From Pseudorhodoplanes sp049324435 (GTDB lineage Bacteria > Pseudomonadota > Alphaproteobacteria > Rhizobiales > Xanthobacteraceae): 64,000 nucleotides of DNA. The notes below the pieces were generated by a model. The model saw nothing but the letters and a program-made list of their open reading frames with translations. It did no database searches and was not told the origin of the DNA. This document shows positions 20,001-28,174 of the stretch, piece after piece. The position numbers and the translations under genes were made by a program. Each line of letters begins with the position of its first letter. Within the stretch, counting starts at the first letter, position 1. The stretch spans positions 62,001-126,000 of the forward strand of contig JBMOOQ010000053.1 of assembly GCA_049324435.1 (NCBI GenBank), written 5' to 3'.

Positions 20001-20658
20001 GCGACAGATACGCATCGACAACGGTCGTATCGCCGCGTCCGATCAGCTTGATCAGCGGCGAGACCTCATGGCTGACCGACACCTGCGGGAAGATGCGCCG
20101 CGCCAGTGCCGCGACCTGCTTCTCATGCTCGGGATAGCGGTAGGCGTGCATGAACACGATTGCCGCCGCACGGATGCCGTCGTTATAGGCGCGGCGCAGC
20201 TCCGGCTCGATCGCGGCAAGATCGGGAACGCGCTCCACCGTACCGTCGGCGCGCACCCGTTCGTCGACCTCGACCACCCGCTCGAACAGCATGTCCGGCT
20301 TGATGATCTCCTTGGCAAAAATCTTCGGCCGCGCCTGGTAGCCGATGCGAAGCGCGTCGCGGAAGCCTTTGGTCGTCACCAGCAGCGTGCGCTCGCCCTT
20401 GCGCTCAAGCAGCGCATTGGTCGCGACCGTGGTGCCCATTTTCACTGCACCGATCCGCCCGGGCGGGATCGGCTCGCCAGTCCCGAGGCCGAGCAGGTCG
20501 CGGATGCCTTGCACGGCCGCATCGCGATAGGCCTCCGGATTTTCCGACAGAAGCTTGTGCGCCACCAGATGGCCGTCGGGCCTGCGGCCGACGATGTCGG
20601 TAAAGGTGCCGCCCCGGTCGATCCAGAAATCCCAGGTGCCTTTCGCTTTGTCGCTCAT
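17041..20658 (-). CDS. Fused HyuA/HyuB oxoprolinase-type hydrolase
   Basis: 1205-aa cytoplasmic protein fusing hydantoinase A (about 1-670) and hydantoinase B (about 690-1200) domains, the architecture of ATP-dependent 5-oxoprolinase. HyuA marks are WIDRGGTFTDIVGRRPDG near the start, GFDMGGTSTDVSHYDGE and a GANPGPKCYRRGGPLAVTDANV block. HyuB marks are NIKERLDFSCAVF, HMPVHLGSMDRAVETV and DITVCTPVFD. Family members hydrolyse 5-oxoproline or N-methylhydantoin with ATP. The gene diverges from a TRAP transporter (113-base gap), pointing to import and hydrolysis of a cyclic amide or related acid; the substrate is open. Confidence 0.88.
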   Translation of the reverse strand: MSDKAKGTWDFWIDRGGTFTDIVGRRPDGHLVAHKLLSENPEAYRDAAVQGIRDLLGLGTGEPIPPGRIGAVKMGTTVATNALLERKGERTLLVTTKGFRDALRIGYQARPKIFAKEIIKPDMLFERVVEVDERVRADGTVERVPDLAAIEPELRRAYNDGIRAAAIVFMHAYRYPEHEKQVAALARRIFPQVSVSHEVSPLIKLIGRGDTTVVDAYLSPILRRYVEQVATALDARRSNARLMFMMSSGGLTAADLFQGKDAILSGPAGGVVSMAQTAREAGFPRVIGFDMGGTSTDVSHYDGEYERAFETEVAGVRMRAPMMRIHTVAAGGGSILHFDGARFRVGPDSAGANPGPKCYRRGGPLAVTDANVMVGKLLPDFFPRIFGSDQDQPLDADAVRAAFADLANEIGGGKTPEQIADGFIKIAVENMANAIKKISVQRGYDVTRYALNCFGGAGGQHACLVADALGMTSVLIHPFSSLLSAYGMGLADIRATRQQAIEEPLGSKALKSLNRLGNTLGQAVKHEVAGQGVAARSIKVIVRAHIRYAGTDTALVVPAGTLAAMTRAFEKAHKAQFGFIDRSKQLVLEAISVEAIGGGATFRERTLKTTRGKLPPPARRTRFFSGGKWHKAAVYTRDQLKPGHKVKGPAIIIEPHQTIVVEPGWQAALTAKNHLVLTRFQKLKRVAAVGTKADPVMLEIFNNLFMSIAEQMGVALQNTAYSVNIKERLDFSCAVFSGDGALVANAPHMPVHLGSMDRAVETVIRENKGKIRPGDVYAINAPYNGGTHLPDITVCTPVFDNAKRKILFWVASRGHHADVGGISPGSMSPHATTIEEEGVYLDNFKLVDRGRFCEKEIYAALTGAKYPARNPVQNVNDLKAQIAANEKGVQELRKMVAQFSLPVVQAYMKHVQDNAAESVRRVIDRLHDSEFSYEMDQGTVIRVKITVDKKRREATVDFTGTSPQQPTNFNAPEPVTRAAVLYVFRVMVDDDIPMNAGCLRPINIVIPNGTMLTPQYPAAVVAGNVEVSQAVTNCLFGALGAMAAAQGTMNNLNFGNERYQYYETICSGSPAGPGFNGTDAVHTHMTNTRLTDPEILEFRYPVVLEDFHIRKGSGGRGQWHAGDGIRRTIRFLEKMECTILSGHRRVRPFGLAGGEAGQTGENAVRRKDGRLEKLQGCDATVIDADEAIIIQVPTAGGYGKPSHTA

Positions 20659-20771
20659 GTCTCTTCTTTATCCAGACGACGCACTTGCCAGCGACCGTCA
20701 AAAGGCGCGATGCTTTGCGCTCGGGCTTTTCCGGCCGTGCCGACAATGCACCGGCCGATGTGGAGGATACA

Positions 20772-21761
20772 ATGACGATCATCCGGCGGACGACAATGAT
20801 GCGCGGGCTTGCCGCGGCCGTCTTGAGCGGGGCTCTGGTTTCGGCGGCAGCCGCCCAGACGTCATGGGACATGCCGACGCCGTATCCGGACGGCAATTTC
20901 CATACCCGGAACGCCGCGCAGTTCGCCGCGGACGTGGACAAGGCCACAAACGGCTCGCTCAAGATCAAGATCCATTCCGCCGGATCGCTGTTCAAGCATC
21001 CAGAGATCAAGCGTGCGGTCCGGCAGGGCACTGCGCCGATCGGCGAAATCCTGCAATCGCTCGCCGCCAACGAGTCTCCGGTCTATGCCGCGGATTCGCT
21101 GCCCTTCCTCGCCACCGGCTACGATGCGGCCAAGAAGCTCTACGATGTGCAGAAGCCCTATCTGCAGAAGCAGCTCGAATCCGAAGGCCTGATGCTGTTG
21201 TACGCAGTGCCGTGGCCGCCGCAGGGACTTTACGCCAAGCGTGAGATCAATTCGGTCAACGACCTGAAGGGACTGAAATTTCGCACCTATAATCCGACCA
21301 TCGGCAGGATCGCCGCACTCGCCGGTGCAATCCCGACCCAGATCGAGGTGCCGGACCTGCCGACCGCCTTCGCCACCGGCCGCGTCGACGTGATGATCAC
21401 CTCAGCATCGACCGGCGTCGATACCAAGGCGCAGGATTATCTGACGCATTATATCGACACCCAGGCCTGGCTGCCCCGCAACATCGTGTTCGTGAACAAG
21501 GCGGCTTTCAACAAACTCAAGCCGGAGGAGCAGAAGGCCGTGCTCGCAGCCGCGAAGGCCGCCGAAGAGCGCGGCTGGAAAATGTCTCAGGAGGAGATGG
21601 CGATCAAGACTCAGGCGCTGAAGGACGCCAAGATCATCGTGATGGCGCCGAGCGCGGATCTGAAGGCCGGTCTGACCAAGATCGGCGAAACCATCGCCGC
21701 CGAATGGGCCGACAAGGCCGGCGCGGACGGCAAGAAGATGCTGGAGGATTACAGGAAGTAG
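20772..21761 (+). CDS. TRAP transporter substrate-binding protein (DctP family)
   Basis: 329-aa periplasmic protein; signal peptide about residues 1-29 (MTIIRRTTMMRGLAAAVLSG..., ending AAAQ). The DctP fold shows in WDMPTPYPDGNFHTRNAAQF, the VNDLKGLKFRTYNPTIGRIAALAGAIPTQIEVPDLPTAFATGRVD block with its ligand-binding Arg, and NIVFVNKAAFNKL. The GGAGG at 20762-20766 fixes the start; a longer frame from 20685 lacks support. First gene of a dctPQM set; the ligand is probably an organic acid. Confidence 0.9.
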   Translation: MTIIRRTTMMRGLAAAVLSGALVSAAAAQTSWDMPTPYPDGNFHTRNAAQFAADVDKATNGSLKIKIHSAGSLFKHPEIKRAVRQGTAPIGEILQSLAANESPVYAADSLPFLATGYDAAKKLYDVQKPYLQKQLESEGLMLLYAVPWPPQGLYAKREINSVNDLKGLKFRTYNPTIGRIAALAGAIPTQIEVPDLPTAFATGRVDVMITSASTGVDTKAQDYLTHYIDTQAWLPRNIVFVNKAAFNKLKPEEQKAVLAAAKAAEERGWKMSQEEMAIKTQALKDAKIIVMAPSADLKAGLTKIGETIAAEWADKAGADGKKMLEDYRK

Positions 21762-21813
21762 GCTTCGGTCTCCGGCGCCCGCCGCGCGGCGGAGCGCCGG
21801 ACGATCTGCCAGA

Positions 21814-22371
21814 ATGCGCTCCGCTCTCGACAGGCTCTACGCTGCCGCGCTGTGGCTGTCCGCAGCCTGCCTCGTCATGATCGGGCTTCTGGTCGGCGTG
21901 CAACTCGCCGGGCGGCTGCTCGACGGGACGTTGCGGCTCGTTGGCCTTGAGCCCATCGGTATCGTTATCTTTTCGCTTGCGGAATTTGCGGGCTCTCTGC
22001 TTGCAGCAGCAAGCTTTCTCGCGCTGGCCGGCACGCTCAAGGCCGGCGCCCATATCCGCATCACCATGCTGTTGCAGGCGCTGCCGGAGCGCGCGCGACG
22101 CGTGCTCGAACTATGGGCATTCGGTGCCGCCGCGCTGCTTTCCGGCTATATCGCCTGGCAGGTTACGACCTTCGCATGGGTGTCGTTCCAGTTCGCCGAG
22201 GTCTCGCCGGGCGTCATTCGCTTTCCGCTCTGGGTTCCGCAGGCGGCGATGGCTGTTGGAGCCATCATTCTCACGGCGGCACTGATCGACGAATTTCTGC
22301 TCGTGCTGCGCGGCCGCGGACCGAGCTTCCGTGCGAGCGAAGACGCCATCACACTTGGGAAGGCCGAGTGA
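21814..22371 (+). CDS. TRAP transporter small permease (DctQ family)
   Basis: 185-aa inner-membrane protein with four helices (about 8-32, 48-70, 90-110, 135-160). The segment SFLALAGTLKAGAHIRITMLLQALPERARRVLELW is the conserved DctQ loop. Its stop overlaps the start of the large permease by one base (TGATG), so translation is coupled. Confidence 0.88.
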   Translation: MRSALDRLYAAALWLSAACLVMIGLLVGVQLAGRLLDGTLRLVGLEPIGIVIFSLAEFAGSLLAAASFLALAGTLKAGAHIRITMLLQALPERARRVLELWAFGAAALLSGYIAWQVTTFAWVSFQFAEVSPGVIRFPLWVPQAAMAVGAIILTAALIDEFLLVLRGRGPSFRASEDAITLGKAE

Positions 22372-23675
22372 TGGGCGTTGTCGAACTCGCGCTGATCCTG
22401 ATCGGGCTTCTGTTGGTGCTGCTCGCTTCGGGCATCTGGATCGCGCTGGCGCTTGCTGCGATCGGCTATGTCGCGATGGCCATGACGGTCGCGACTCCGC
22501 CGGGTCAGGCACTTGCGGCCTCGATGTGGCAGGCCTCCAATTCCTGGGACCTGACCGCGCTGCCGATGTTCATCTGGATGGGCGAGATCCTGTACCGGAC
22601 GAAATTGTCCGACGACATGTTCGAGGCGCTGGCGCCGTGGATGCAGCGGCTTCCGGGGCGGCTCCTGCATGTGAACGTGGTGGGATGCGGAATCTTCGCC
22701 GCAGTCTCCGGCTCGTCGGCTGCGACCTGCGCCACCATCGGCCGCATCTCGCTGCCCGAGCTCAACCGGCGCGGCTACGACCAGCGCATGGCAACCGGGA
22801 CGCTGGCCGGTTCGGGAACGCTCGGTCTCCTGATCCCGCCGTCGATCATCATGATCGTTTATGCCACCGCGACCGATCAGTCGATCGCGCGGCTGTTCAT
22901 TGCCGGCGTGATGCCCGGCGTCATGCTGATCGTGCTGTTCATGGGGTTCATCGGGCTTTGGGCATTGATCAACAAGCAGAATATGCCTCCGGCCGAGCCG
23001 TCGGTTCCGCTGATACAAAGGATCGCGGCGTCGCGCCGGCTCATTCCCGTGACGCTGCTGATCGCAGGCGTGATCGGCTCGATCTATGGGGGACTCGCGT
23101 CTGCGACCGAAGCGGCCGTGGTCGGTGTCGCGCTCGCACTGGTGCTGTCGTGGTGGATGGGATCGCTCGACCGGGAGACGTTCACGGCATCGCTTCTGGG
23201 GGCGACGCGCACGAGTTGCATGATCGCCTTCATTCTCGCAGGCGCCGCCTTCCTCACCACGGCCATGGGCTTTACCGGAATTCCGCGCAATCTCGCCGAA
23301 TGGATTTCCGGCCTCGGGCTGACACAGTGGCAATTGCTCACCGCGCTGACTGCGTTCTACATCCTGCTCGGCTGCTTCCTCGACGGCATCTCGATGGTGG
23401 TGCTGACCACATCGATCATCATACCGCTGGTGGAGAAGGCCGGATTCGACCTGATTTGGTTCGGCATCTATGTCGTGCTGGTGGTCGAGATGGCGCAGAT
23501 TACGCCGCCGGTCGGCTTCAATCTCTACGTCCTGCAAAGTCTCACTGGCCGAAACATTTTCGCGATTGCCCGCGATACCGTTCCGTTTTTCATATTGATG
23601 TGTGTCGCGGTCGCGCTGCTTGCGGCGTTCCCGCAGATTGCGCTGTGGCTGCCGTCGACCATGTTCGACCGGTAG
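22371..23675 (+). CDS. TRAP transporter large permease (DctM family)
   Basis: 434-aa inner-membrane protein with about 12 helices. Family blocks present: ALPMFIWMGEIL, the GSSAATCATIGRISLPELNRRGYDQRMATGTLAGSGTLGLLIPPSI region, and GGLASATEAAVVGV. It forms the ion-coupled channel with DctQ. Start at 22371 is set by the TGATG overlap with DctQ. It ends the plus-strand TRAP operon, converging on the DMT exporter with 15 bases between stops. Confidence 0.92.
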   Translation: MGVVELALILIGLLLVLLASGIWIALALAAIGYVAMAMTVATPPGQALAASMWQASNSWDLTALPMFIWMGEILYRTKLSDDMFEALAPWMQRLPGRLLHVNVVGCGIFAAVSGSSAATCATIGRISLPELNRRGYDQRMATGTLAGSGTLGLLIPPSIIMIVYATATDQSIARLFIAGVMPGVMLIVLFMGFIGLWALINKQNMPPAEPSVPLIQRIAASRRLIPVTLLIAGVIGSIYGGLASATEAAVVGVALALVLSWWMGSLDRETFTASLLGATRTSCMIAFILAGAAFLTTAMGFTGIPRNLAEWISGLGLTQWQLLTALTAFYILLGCFLDGISMVVLTTSIIIPLVEKAGFDLIWFGIYVVLVVEMAQITPPVGFNLYVLQSLTGRNIFAIARDTVPFFILMCVAVALLAAFPQIALWLPSTMFDR

Positions 23676-23690
23676 GCGAAAGACCGCTTG

Positions 23691-24578
23691 CTACATTGGT
23701 GCCCGGCCTACGCGCAGGCGCGTTCCGATCGCAACCGTCACGACCACCGCGATTGCGAATATGATGGTCAGCGGTTCGACCGGTTCGCGTGCGAACAGCG
23801 CCGCGATCAGCACCACGAAGAATGGCTGCAGCAGACCGATCTGGCCGATGCGGGAAATCCCCGCCATGCCCATCGCCGCATTCCAGAGGAAGAAGCCGAA
23901 AAACTGCGCCATCAGCCCTGCATAGAGCATCGCGGTCCATACGCGTGGCGATATCTCGGCGGCATCGGACGGCCAGGTCAGCAACAGGCAGGCGAGCGAC
24001 ATGGGCAGCGAGAGCGCGACCGCCCATGAGATCACCTCCCATCCCGGCATCAGGCCGGTCATCCGGCCGGAATAGGTATAGCCGATACCGCCGCAGATCA
24101 CGGCGCCGAGCAAAAGAAGATCGCCCGCTGACAGGGCATAGCCGCCGCTGCGATAGAGCGCGAAGCCCATCACCAGCGCCGAACCGATCACTGCGGCGAT
24201 CCAGAAGCCCGGGCTCGGCCGCTCGCCTTCGATCACAGCGGCAGCCGCCGTGGTCATCAGCGGCATGATGCCGAGGATGACGCCGCCCTGCGACGATGGG
24301 ACCGTCACCATCGCGACCGCAGAGAGCAGGGGGAACCCGAGCACGATCGTGAAGGCGCAAACCACAATCGGCCACCACGCCTGGCGCGGCGGCAGCCTGC
24401 GGCGCGTAACGATGAGCATCGCGACGCCACCCAGTCCCGCGAGCGTCGCCCGCATCGCGGTGAGGAAATAAGGCGTGACCTCGGTCACCGCCACCCGCGA
24501 GGCCGGAAGACTGCCGGCGAAAACGATCACGCCGAGCACACCGAGCAGCAATCCGAGAGTCTGGCGGTTGGACAACAT
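23691..24578 (-). CDS. EamA/DMT-superfamily exporter
   Basis: 295-aa inner-membrane protein with ten predicted helices in two EamA repeats (about 8-135 and 150-285). N-terminal VLGVIVFAGSLPASRVAVTEVTPYFLTAMRATLAGL and the second-repeat motif GMAGISRIGQIGLLQPFFVVLIAALFAREPVE are typical. Such proteins export metabolites, amino acids or toxins; the substrate is unknown. Confidence 0.87.
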   Translation of the reverse strand: MLSNRQTLGLLLGVLGVIVFAGSLPASRVAVTEVTPYFLTAMRATLAGLGGVAMLIVTRRRLPPRQAWWPIVVCAFTIVLGFPLLSAVAMVTVPSSQGGVILGIMPLMTTAAAAVIEGERPSPGFWIAAVIGSALVMGFALYRSGGYALSAGDLLLLGAVICGGIGYTYSGRMTGLMPGWEVISWAVALSLPMSLACLLLTWPSDAAEISPRVWTAMLYAGLMAQFFGFFLWNAAMGMAGISRIGQIGLLQPFFVVLIAALFAREPVEPLTIIFAIAVVVTVAIGTRLRVGRAPM

Positions 24579-24704
24579 CAGGAGGAAACGGGAGCGAGAG
24601 GCCGAATCGATGAGGGACGCACGTTATTCCGGCCGCCGCCGCCCAACCATTGCGTTATGCGCGCGGAGGCAATGCAGGCGCGCCGCCCGAGGAAACGAGG
24701 GCCG

Positions 24705-25991
24705 TCACATCGCCATTGAGACGAACATCGCCGCCACGGTCGCCGCCATCAAGCCAGTCGCACCCCAACCGGCTATCGCAAGGGGCCGGTTCGCGCGGAA
24801 GCGTCCCATCACCTCCTTGTGAGTGACGATCAGCATCATCATTGCCATGATCGGCACAGCGACCACGCCATTGATGATGGCGCTCCAGATCAGCATGCGG
24901 ATCGGATCGAGCGGGGTGAAGGTGATGCCAAAACCGATCAGCGTGGATGCGGCGATGATGGCGTAGAAGCCGACCGCGCGCGGTACCTTGGCTTCGAGCG
25001 AGGACGGCCATTCATAGAGTTCGGCGACCGCGTAGGCCGCCGATCCGGCGAGCACAGGGATCGCAAGCAGTCCCGTGCCGATGATGCCGAGCGCGAACAG
25101 GAGGAATGCGAAGTCGCCGGCGATCGGTCTCAGCGCATTCGCGGCGTCGGCCGCGGTCTCTATGTTGGTGACACCATTTGCGTGAAGTGTCGCCGCCGTC
25201 GTGACCATGATGAAAAAGGCGATGGTGTTCGAGAAAACCATACCGGCGCTGGTATCGGCGAAGATCCGGCGCATCTCTCCTCCGCCGCCGCGGGGCAATT
25301 CCTTGAGGGGCCGGCGGTGTTTACGCCGCCGCATTTCCTCGACCTCCTGCGAGGCCTGCCAGAAGAACAGGTATGGACTGATCGTGGTCCCCAGCACTGC
25401 GACGAGCAGCGCGAGATAATCGGATTTCCACTCGATCTTTGGCAACAGCGTACCCGCGGCAACCTGCAGCCACGGGATTTTCACGGTAAAGATTACGCCG
25501 ACATACAGAAACAGGACGAGCGTCATCCATTTCAGGATCGGGGCATAACGGCGATACGGTACGAAGACCTGGAGCAACACCGACACGGCAGCGAAGATCA
25601 GCGCGTGTTCGTGCTTCAGGCCGCCGATCGCGAGGTAGAGCGCTTCGCTCATCGCAGCGATATCGGCCGCGATATTGATCGTGTTGGCGATCACCAGAAG
25701 CGAGACCAACGCATAGAGGGCCGGTCGCCCATACAATGACTTCGCATTCGCGGAGATTCCGTGGCCGGTCACGCGCCCTATGAAGGCGCTGACCAGCTGG
25801 ATCGCGATCATGAAGGGGGTCGTGAGAAAGACCGTCCAGAGCAGGCTGTAGCCGAATTGCGCGCCGGCCTGCGAATAGGTCGCGATGCCCGACGGGTCGT
25901 CGTCGGCCGCTCCGGTCACGAGCCCCGGCCCGAGCGCATTGGGCTTGATGGCCTTGATGCGGGACAGCCACGGAGAGGTGCGCTGGGTCAT
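24705..25991 (-). CDS. NRAMP-like divalent metal transporter
   Basis: 428-aa membrane protein with about 11 helices. The first helix has GPGLVTGAADDDPSGIATYSQAGAQFG (DDDPSG at 30-35), where classical MntH/Nramp proteins have DPGN; the sixth-helix region reads VLGTTISPYLFFWQAS. It belongs to the NRAMP superfamily but to a divergent branch, so Mn2+ uptake should not be assumed. A charged loop (EEMRRRKHRRPLKELPRGGGG) lies in the cytoplasmic middle. Start at MTQRTSPWL; the frame is open further upstream across the rnpB 3' end, which argues against a longer start. Confidence 0.82.
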   Translation of the reverse strand: MTQRTSPWLSRIKAIKPNALGPGLVTGAADDDPSGIATYSQAGAQFGYSLLWTVFLTTPFMIAIQLVSAFIGRVTGHGISANAKSLYGRPALYALVSLLVIANTINIAADIAAMSEALYLAIGGLKHEHALIFAAVSVLLQVFVPYRRYAPILKWMTLVLFLYVGVIFTVKIPWLQVAAGTLLPKIEWKSDYLALLVAVLGTTISPYLFFWQASQEVEEMRRRKHRRPLKELPRGGGGEMRRIFADTSAGMVFSNTIAFFIMVTTAATLHANGVTNIETAADAANALRPIAGDFAFLLFALGIIGTGLLAIPVLAGSAAYAVAELYEWPSSLEAKVPRAVGFYAIIAASTLIGFGITFTPLDPIRMLIWSAIINGVVAVPIMAMMMLIVTHKEVMGRFRANRPLAIAGWGATGLMAATVAAMFVSMAM

Positions 25992-26046
25992 GACCGTTCT
26001 TTGAATACTGGGCCTCACCTGATACACGCGGCCGGGACCATGTGGC

Positions 26047-26078
26047 GAGGGCCCGGAGCGTTTCCGCGCCGGGCCCTC
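26047..26078 (-). terminator. Strong hairpin downstream of rnpB
   Basis: Perfect 10-bp stem GAGGGCCCGG (26047-26056) / 26069-26078, with an inner GCG-TTTC-CGC extension in the loop. It lies 11 bases beyond the predicted 3' end of RNase P RNA on the minus strand. No U-run follows, but the position fits rnpB termination or 3'-end processing. Confidence 0.6.
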
Positions 26079-26088
26079 CTGATAGGCA

Positions 26089-26497
26089 TCAGCCAGCCTG
26101 TAAGCCGGGTTCTGTATGGCCCGCCGCTCGCGCGGCGAACGTGACGGCCATTCGTCTGGGACGCCGGTTGCCCGGCGCCTCAAGCAACCTACCCGAGCGG
26201 CTGGTCCGGACGAACCCGAAGACTTGGCTTCGCACCGCTCCTATTCGGTCTTGCTCCCGGTGGGGTTTACCGTGCCGCTTCCGTTGCCGGAAACGCGGTG
26301 CGCTCTTGCCGCACCGTTTCACCCTTGCCGCAGGCCAAAACGCTACGCGCCTGAGGCGGTCTGCTTTTCTGTGGCACTGTCCCTGGGGTCGCCCCCGCCG
26401 GACGTTATCCGGCACCGTTCGTCCGTGGAGCCCGGACTTTCCTCCCCGCCGCCCTTTCGGGACGATGGCGGAGCGGCCGTCCAGCCGACTGACCCCC
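26089..26497 (-). ncRNA. rnpB: RNase P RNA (bacterial type A)
   Basis: About 409 nt on the minus strand. The 5' part carries the universal GAGGAAAGTCCGGGCTCCAC block (about 26422-26441) and the 3' part ACAGAACCCGGCTTAC (about 26101-26116). The ends form helix P1: TCAGTCGGCT near 26483-26492 pairs with GGCTGGCTGA at 26089-26098 (with G-U pairs), which places the ends. It is the catalytic RNA that matures tRNA 5' ends. A TTGACC box (26523-26528) overlaps the stop codon of the upstream amidase and is spaced correctly for a -35 element. No other gene is credible inside this segment. Confidence 0.97.
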
Positions 26498-26524
26498 AAG
26501 GGATGGGGATGAACTGCCGCAAGG

Positions 26525-27328
26525 TCAAGTCTGCGGTGTTCCCGCTGCGGCCGCCGTTCGCGGCACGCGGCTGTAGCGGGATGCCTCAAGCAAGGAGCGC
26601 AGCGTCAACAATGTCGAGGAGTCGAGCCTGCCGTCGCACAGGGCCGGCCGAAAGTGCCGCTGAAACGCGGTCACCACATCGCGGGTCGCCTCGTCGAAAT
26701 ACCCGTCGACCTTGATGCCGTAGCCATAGTCGCGCAGAGCAGCCTGGAAGTTCTGAACGGCATCGCCGGAATCCCCGAACTCGAAGCTGGGGCCCGGCGT
26801 AATCGCGGCAGGTTCCACCCACAATCCGATCCCCGACCGGTGCAAGAGCATCCACGGAAACTTTTCGCCGGGATCCTGCTTGCGGGACGGCGCAACGTCG
26901 GAATGGCCGAGCACGCGCTCGGGCCGGATATAGCGGCGTCGCATGATGGCCCGGCACAACGCCGCAACCGCTCCGATCTGGCGCTTCGGGAAATCCGGAT
27001 AGCCAAATTCGTGGCCCGGATTGGCGATCTCTATCCCAATCGAGCAGGAATTGATGTCGGTCTCACCCGCCCAGCTCGCCACGCCGGCGTGCCAGGCGCG
27101 CATCGCTTCCGGGACGCACTGAATGATGCGGCCGTCCTCGGTGACGAAGTAATGGCAGGAAACCTCGCTCTCCGGCGAACAAAGCCGTTTCAACGCCTGA
27201 TCCGCGTCCGGCATGCCAGTGTAATGCAGGAGAATCATGTCGGGCAGCCGGCCGCCTGCGCGTTCGCCGAAATTGGGAGAGGGCACCACCTCGTGGACGA
27301 GCATGGTGTCGGGCTCGAAAGACGTCAT
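26525..27328 (-). CDS. N-acetylmuramoyl-L-alanine amidase with peptidoglycan-binding domain
   Basis: 267-aa zinc amidase of the AmpD/Amidase_2 type, cleaving the bond between MurNAc (or anhydroMurNAc) and L-Ala of the stem peptide. Zinc ligands H35 (LLHYTG), H142 (GHSDVAP) and D152 are present, with E100 in SIGIEIAN. Residues about 185-245 form a PG_binding_1 domain (GDSGDAVQNFQAALRDYGY...VDGYFDEATRDVVTAFQRHFRP). No signal peptide is seen, so it is probably cytoplasmic and used in muropeptide recycling. Its 3' end carries the presumed rnpB promoter. Confidence 0.88.
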   Translation of the reverse strand: MTSFEPDTMLVHEVVPSPNFGERAGGRLPDMILLHYTGMPDADQALKRLCSPESEVSCHYFVTEDGRIIQCVPEAMRAWHAGVASWAGETDINSCSIGIEIANPGHEFGYPDFPKRQIGAVAALCRAIMRRRYIRPERVLGHSDVAPSRKQDPGEKFPWMLLHRSGIGLWVEPAAITPGPSFEFGDSGDAVQNFQAALRDYGYGIKVDGYFDEATRDVVTAFQRHFRPALCDGRLDSSTLLTLRSLLEASRYSRVPRTAAAAGTPQT

Positions 27329-27479
27329 TTCCGGATCTTCATTGTTCTCCCCGCACTATCGTGAAGTTGGACACCGCTCGCAAGCGATGCGAACGCAAAG
27401 CTCGGTTGCAGATCGGCCACGCGAAGAAGCGGCCGGTCAAGATCGACCGGCCGCCACAAGTCGGAACGTTGCAATTGGG

Positions 27480-28070
27480 TTACTTCGGAGACGGACGGTT
27501 CATGCCGCCGCCCGGGGCCGGCTGCGCTGCGGCACGCGACTTGGCTTCCTGCTCGCGCGCGGGCTCAAACGACGCCGCCTGCTTGAGCTGATCCTTGGTC
27601 ATGTTCAGCTTCAGCTTCACGTCATCAGCGCGCACCGTGCCTGACGCCGCGCCAGTGGTGGCGCGATCTGCATTCGCCGGCACAACCTGGAATGACGTCG
27701 GGGCAAGCGCTACGTTTTTGGCGCCGATGCCGAGGAAGCCGCCGACGCCCACAACGTAGCCAACAACATTGCCGTTCTTTTCGAACAGGATGTCGGTGAT
27801 GTCGCCGATCTTCTCGTTATCGGGGCCGACAACATCCACACCGATGAAGTTCGACGACAGCCACTGATCACTGGTCTGGTTGTTGATGATCGTCACAGCG
27901 GTGGCGTTCGCACCGCTCGACGTTGGGGCGCGCTCGGCATCCTTTGTCCCAGTGTCAGCTGGCTGCATCGCTTGCGGCTGCATCGGCTGCGTGTCCGGTG
28001 CGGTCTGCGCAACTGCGCCGCCGATCAGCAGCCCGGTCAGTGCGGTTGAGATCATCAGGGTTTTGATCAT
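27480..28070 (-). CDS. Exported PRC-barrel domain protein
   Basis: 196-aa protein with a Sec signal (MIKTLMISTALTGLLIGGAVAQ), a Gln/Pro-rich stretch, and one PRC-barrel (about 66-130: SSNFIGVDVVGPDNEKIGDITDILFEKNGNVVGYVVGVGGFLGIG). The C-terminus is Ala/Pro-rich. Proteins of this layout are common in Hyphomicrobiales and often stress-induced. Start chosen at ATG 28070 behind AAAGGAGG. A general-stress promoter lies about 80 bases upstream, which fits such regulation. Exact role unknown. Confidence 0.82.
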   Translation of the reverse strand: MIKTLMISTALTGLLIGGAVAQTAPDTQPMQPQAMQPADTGTKDAERAPTSSGANATAVTIINNQTSDQWLSSNFIGVDVVGPDNEKIGDITDILFEKNGNVVGYVVGVGGFLGIGAKNVALAPTSFQVVPANADRATTGAASGTVRADDVKLKLNMTKDQLKQAASFEPAREQEAKSRAAAQPAPGGGMNRPSPK

Positions 28071-28148
28071 GCATCGCCTCCTTTCAATTGATGGAACTCG
28101 TATGCGTCGGAACTTCGCGCCCGAGCGCGATTGACGCGATGCTGGTCC

Positions 28149-28174
28149 AACGTTGCGCACGGGGACGACGTTCC
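28149..28174 (-). promoter_or_regulatory. EcfG-type (general stress sigma factor) promoter
   Basis: On the minus strand GGAAC (28174-28170), 17 bases, then CGTT (28152-28149): an exact match to the alphaproteobacterial EcfG consensus GGAAC-N16/17-CGTT. It reads towards the PRC-barrel gene and would start transcription near 28142, leaving a leader of about 70 nt. Confidence 0.75.

Noticed and set aside
22146..23537. 463-codon minus-strand frame opposite the TRAP large permease
   Set aside because: Composition is that of a shadow frame; the plus strand encodes a clear DctM protein.
26089..26715. Protein-coding frames across the rnpB segment on both strands
   Set aside because: The segment is RNase P RNA with both universal blocks and a matching P1 helix; frames there are incidental.
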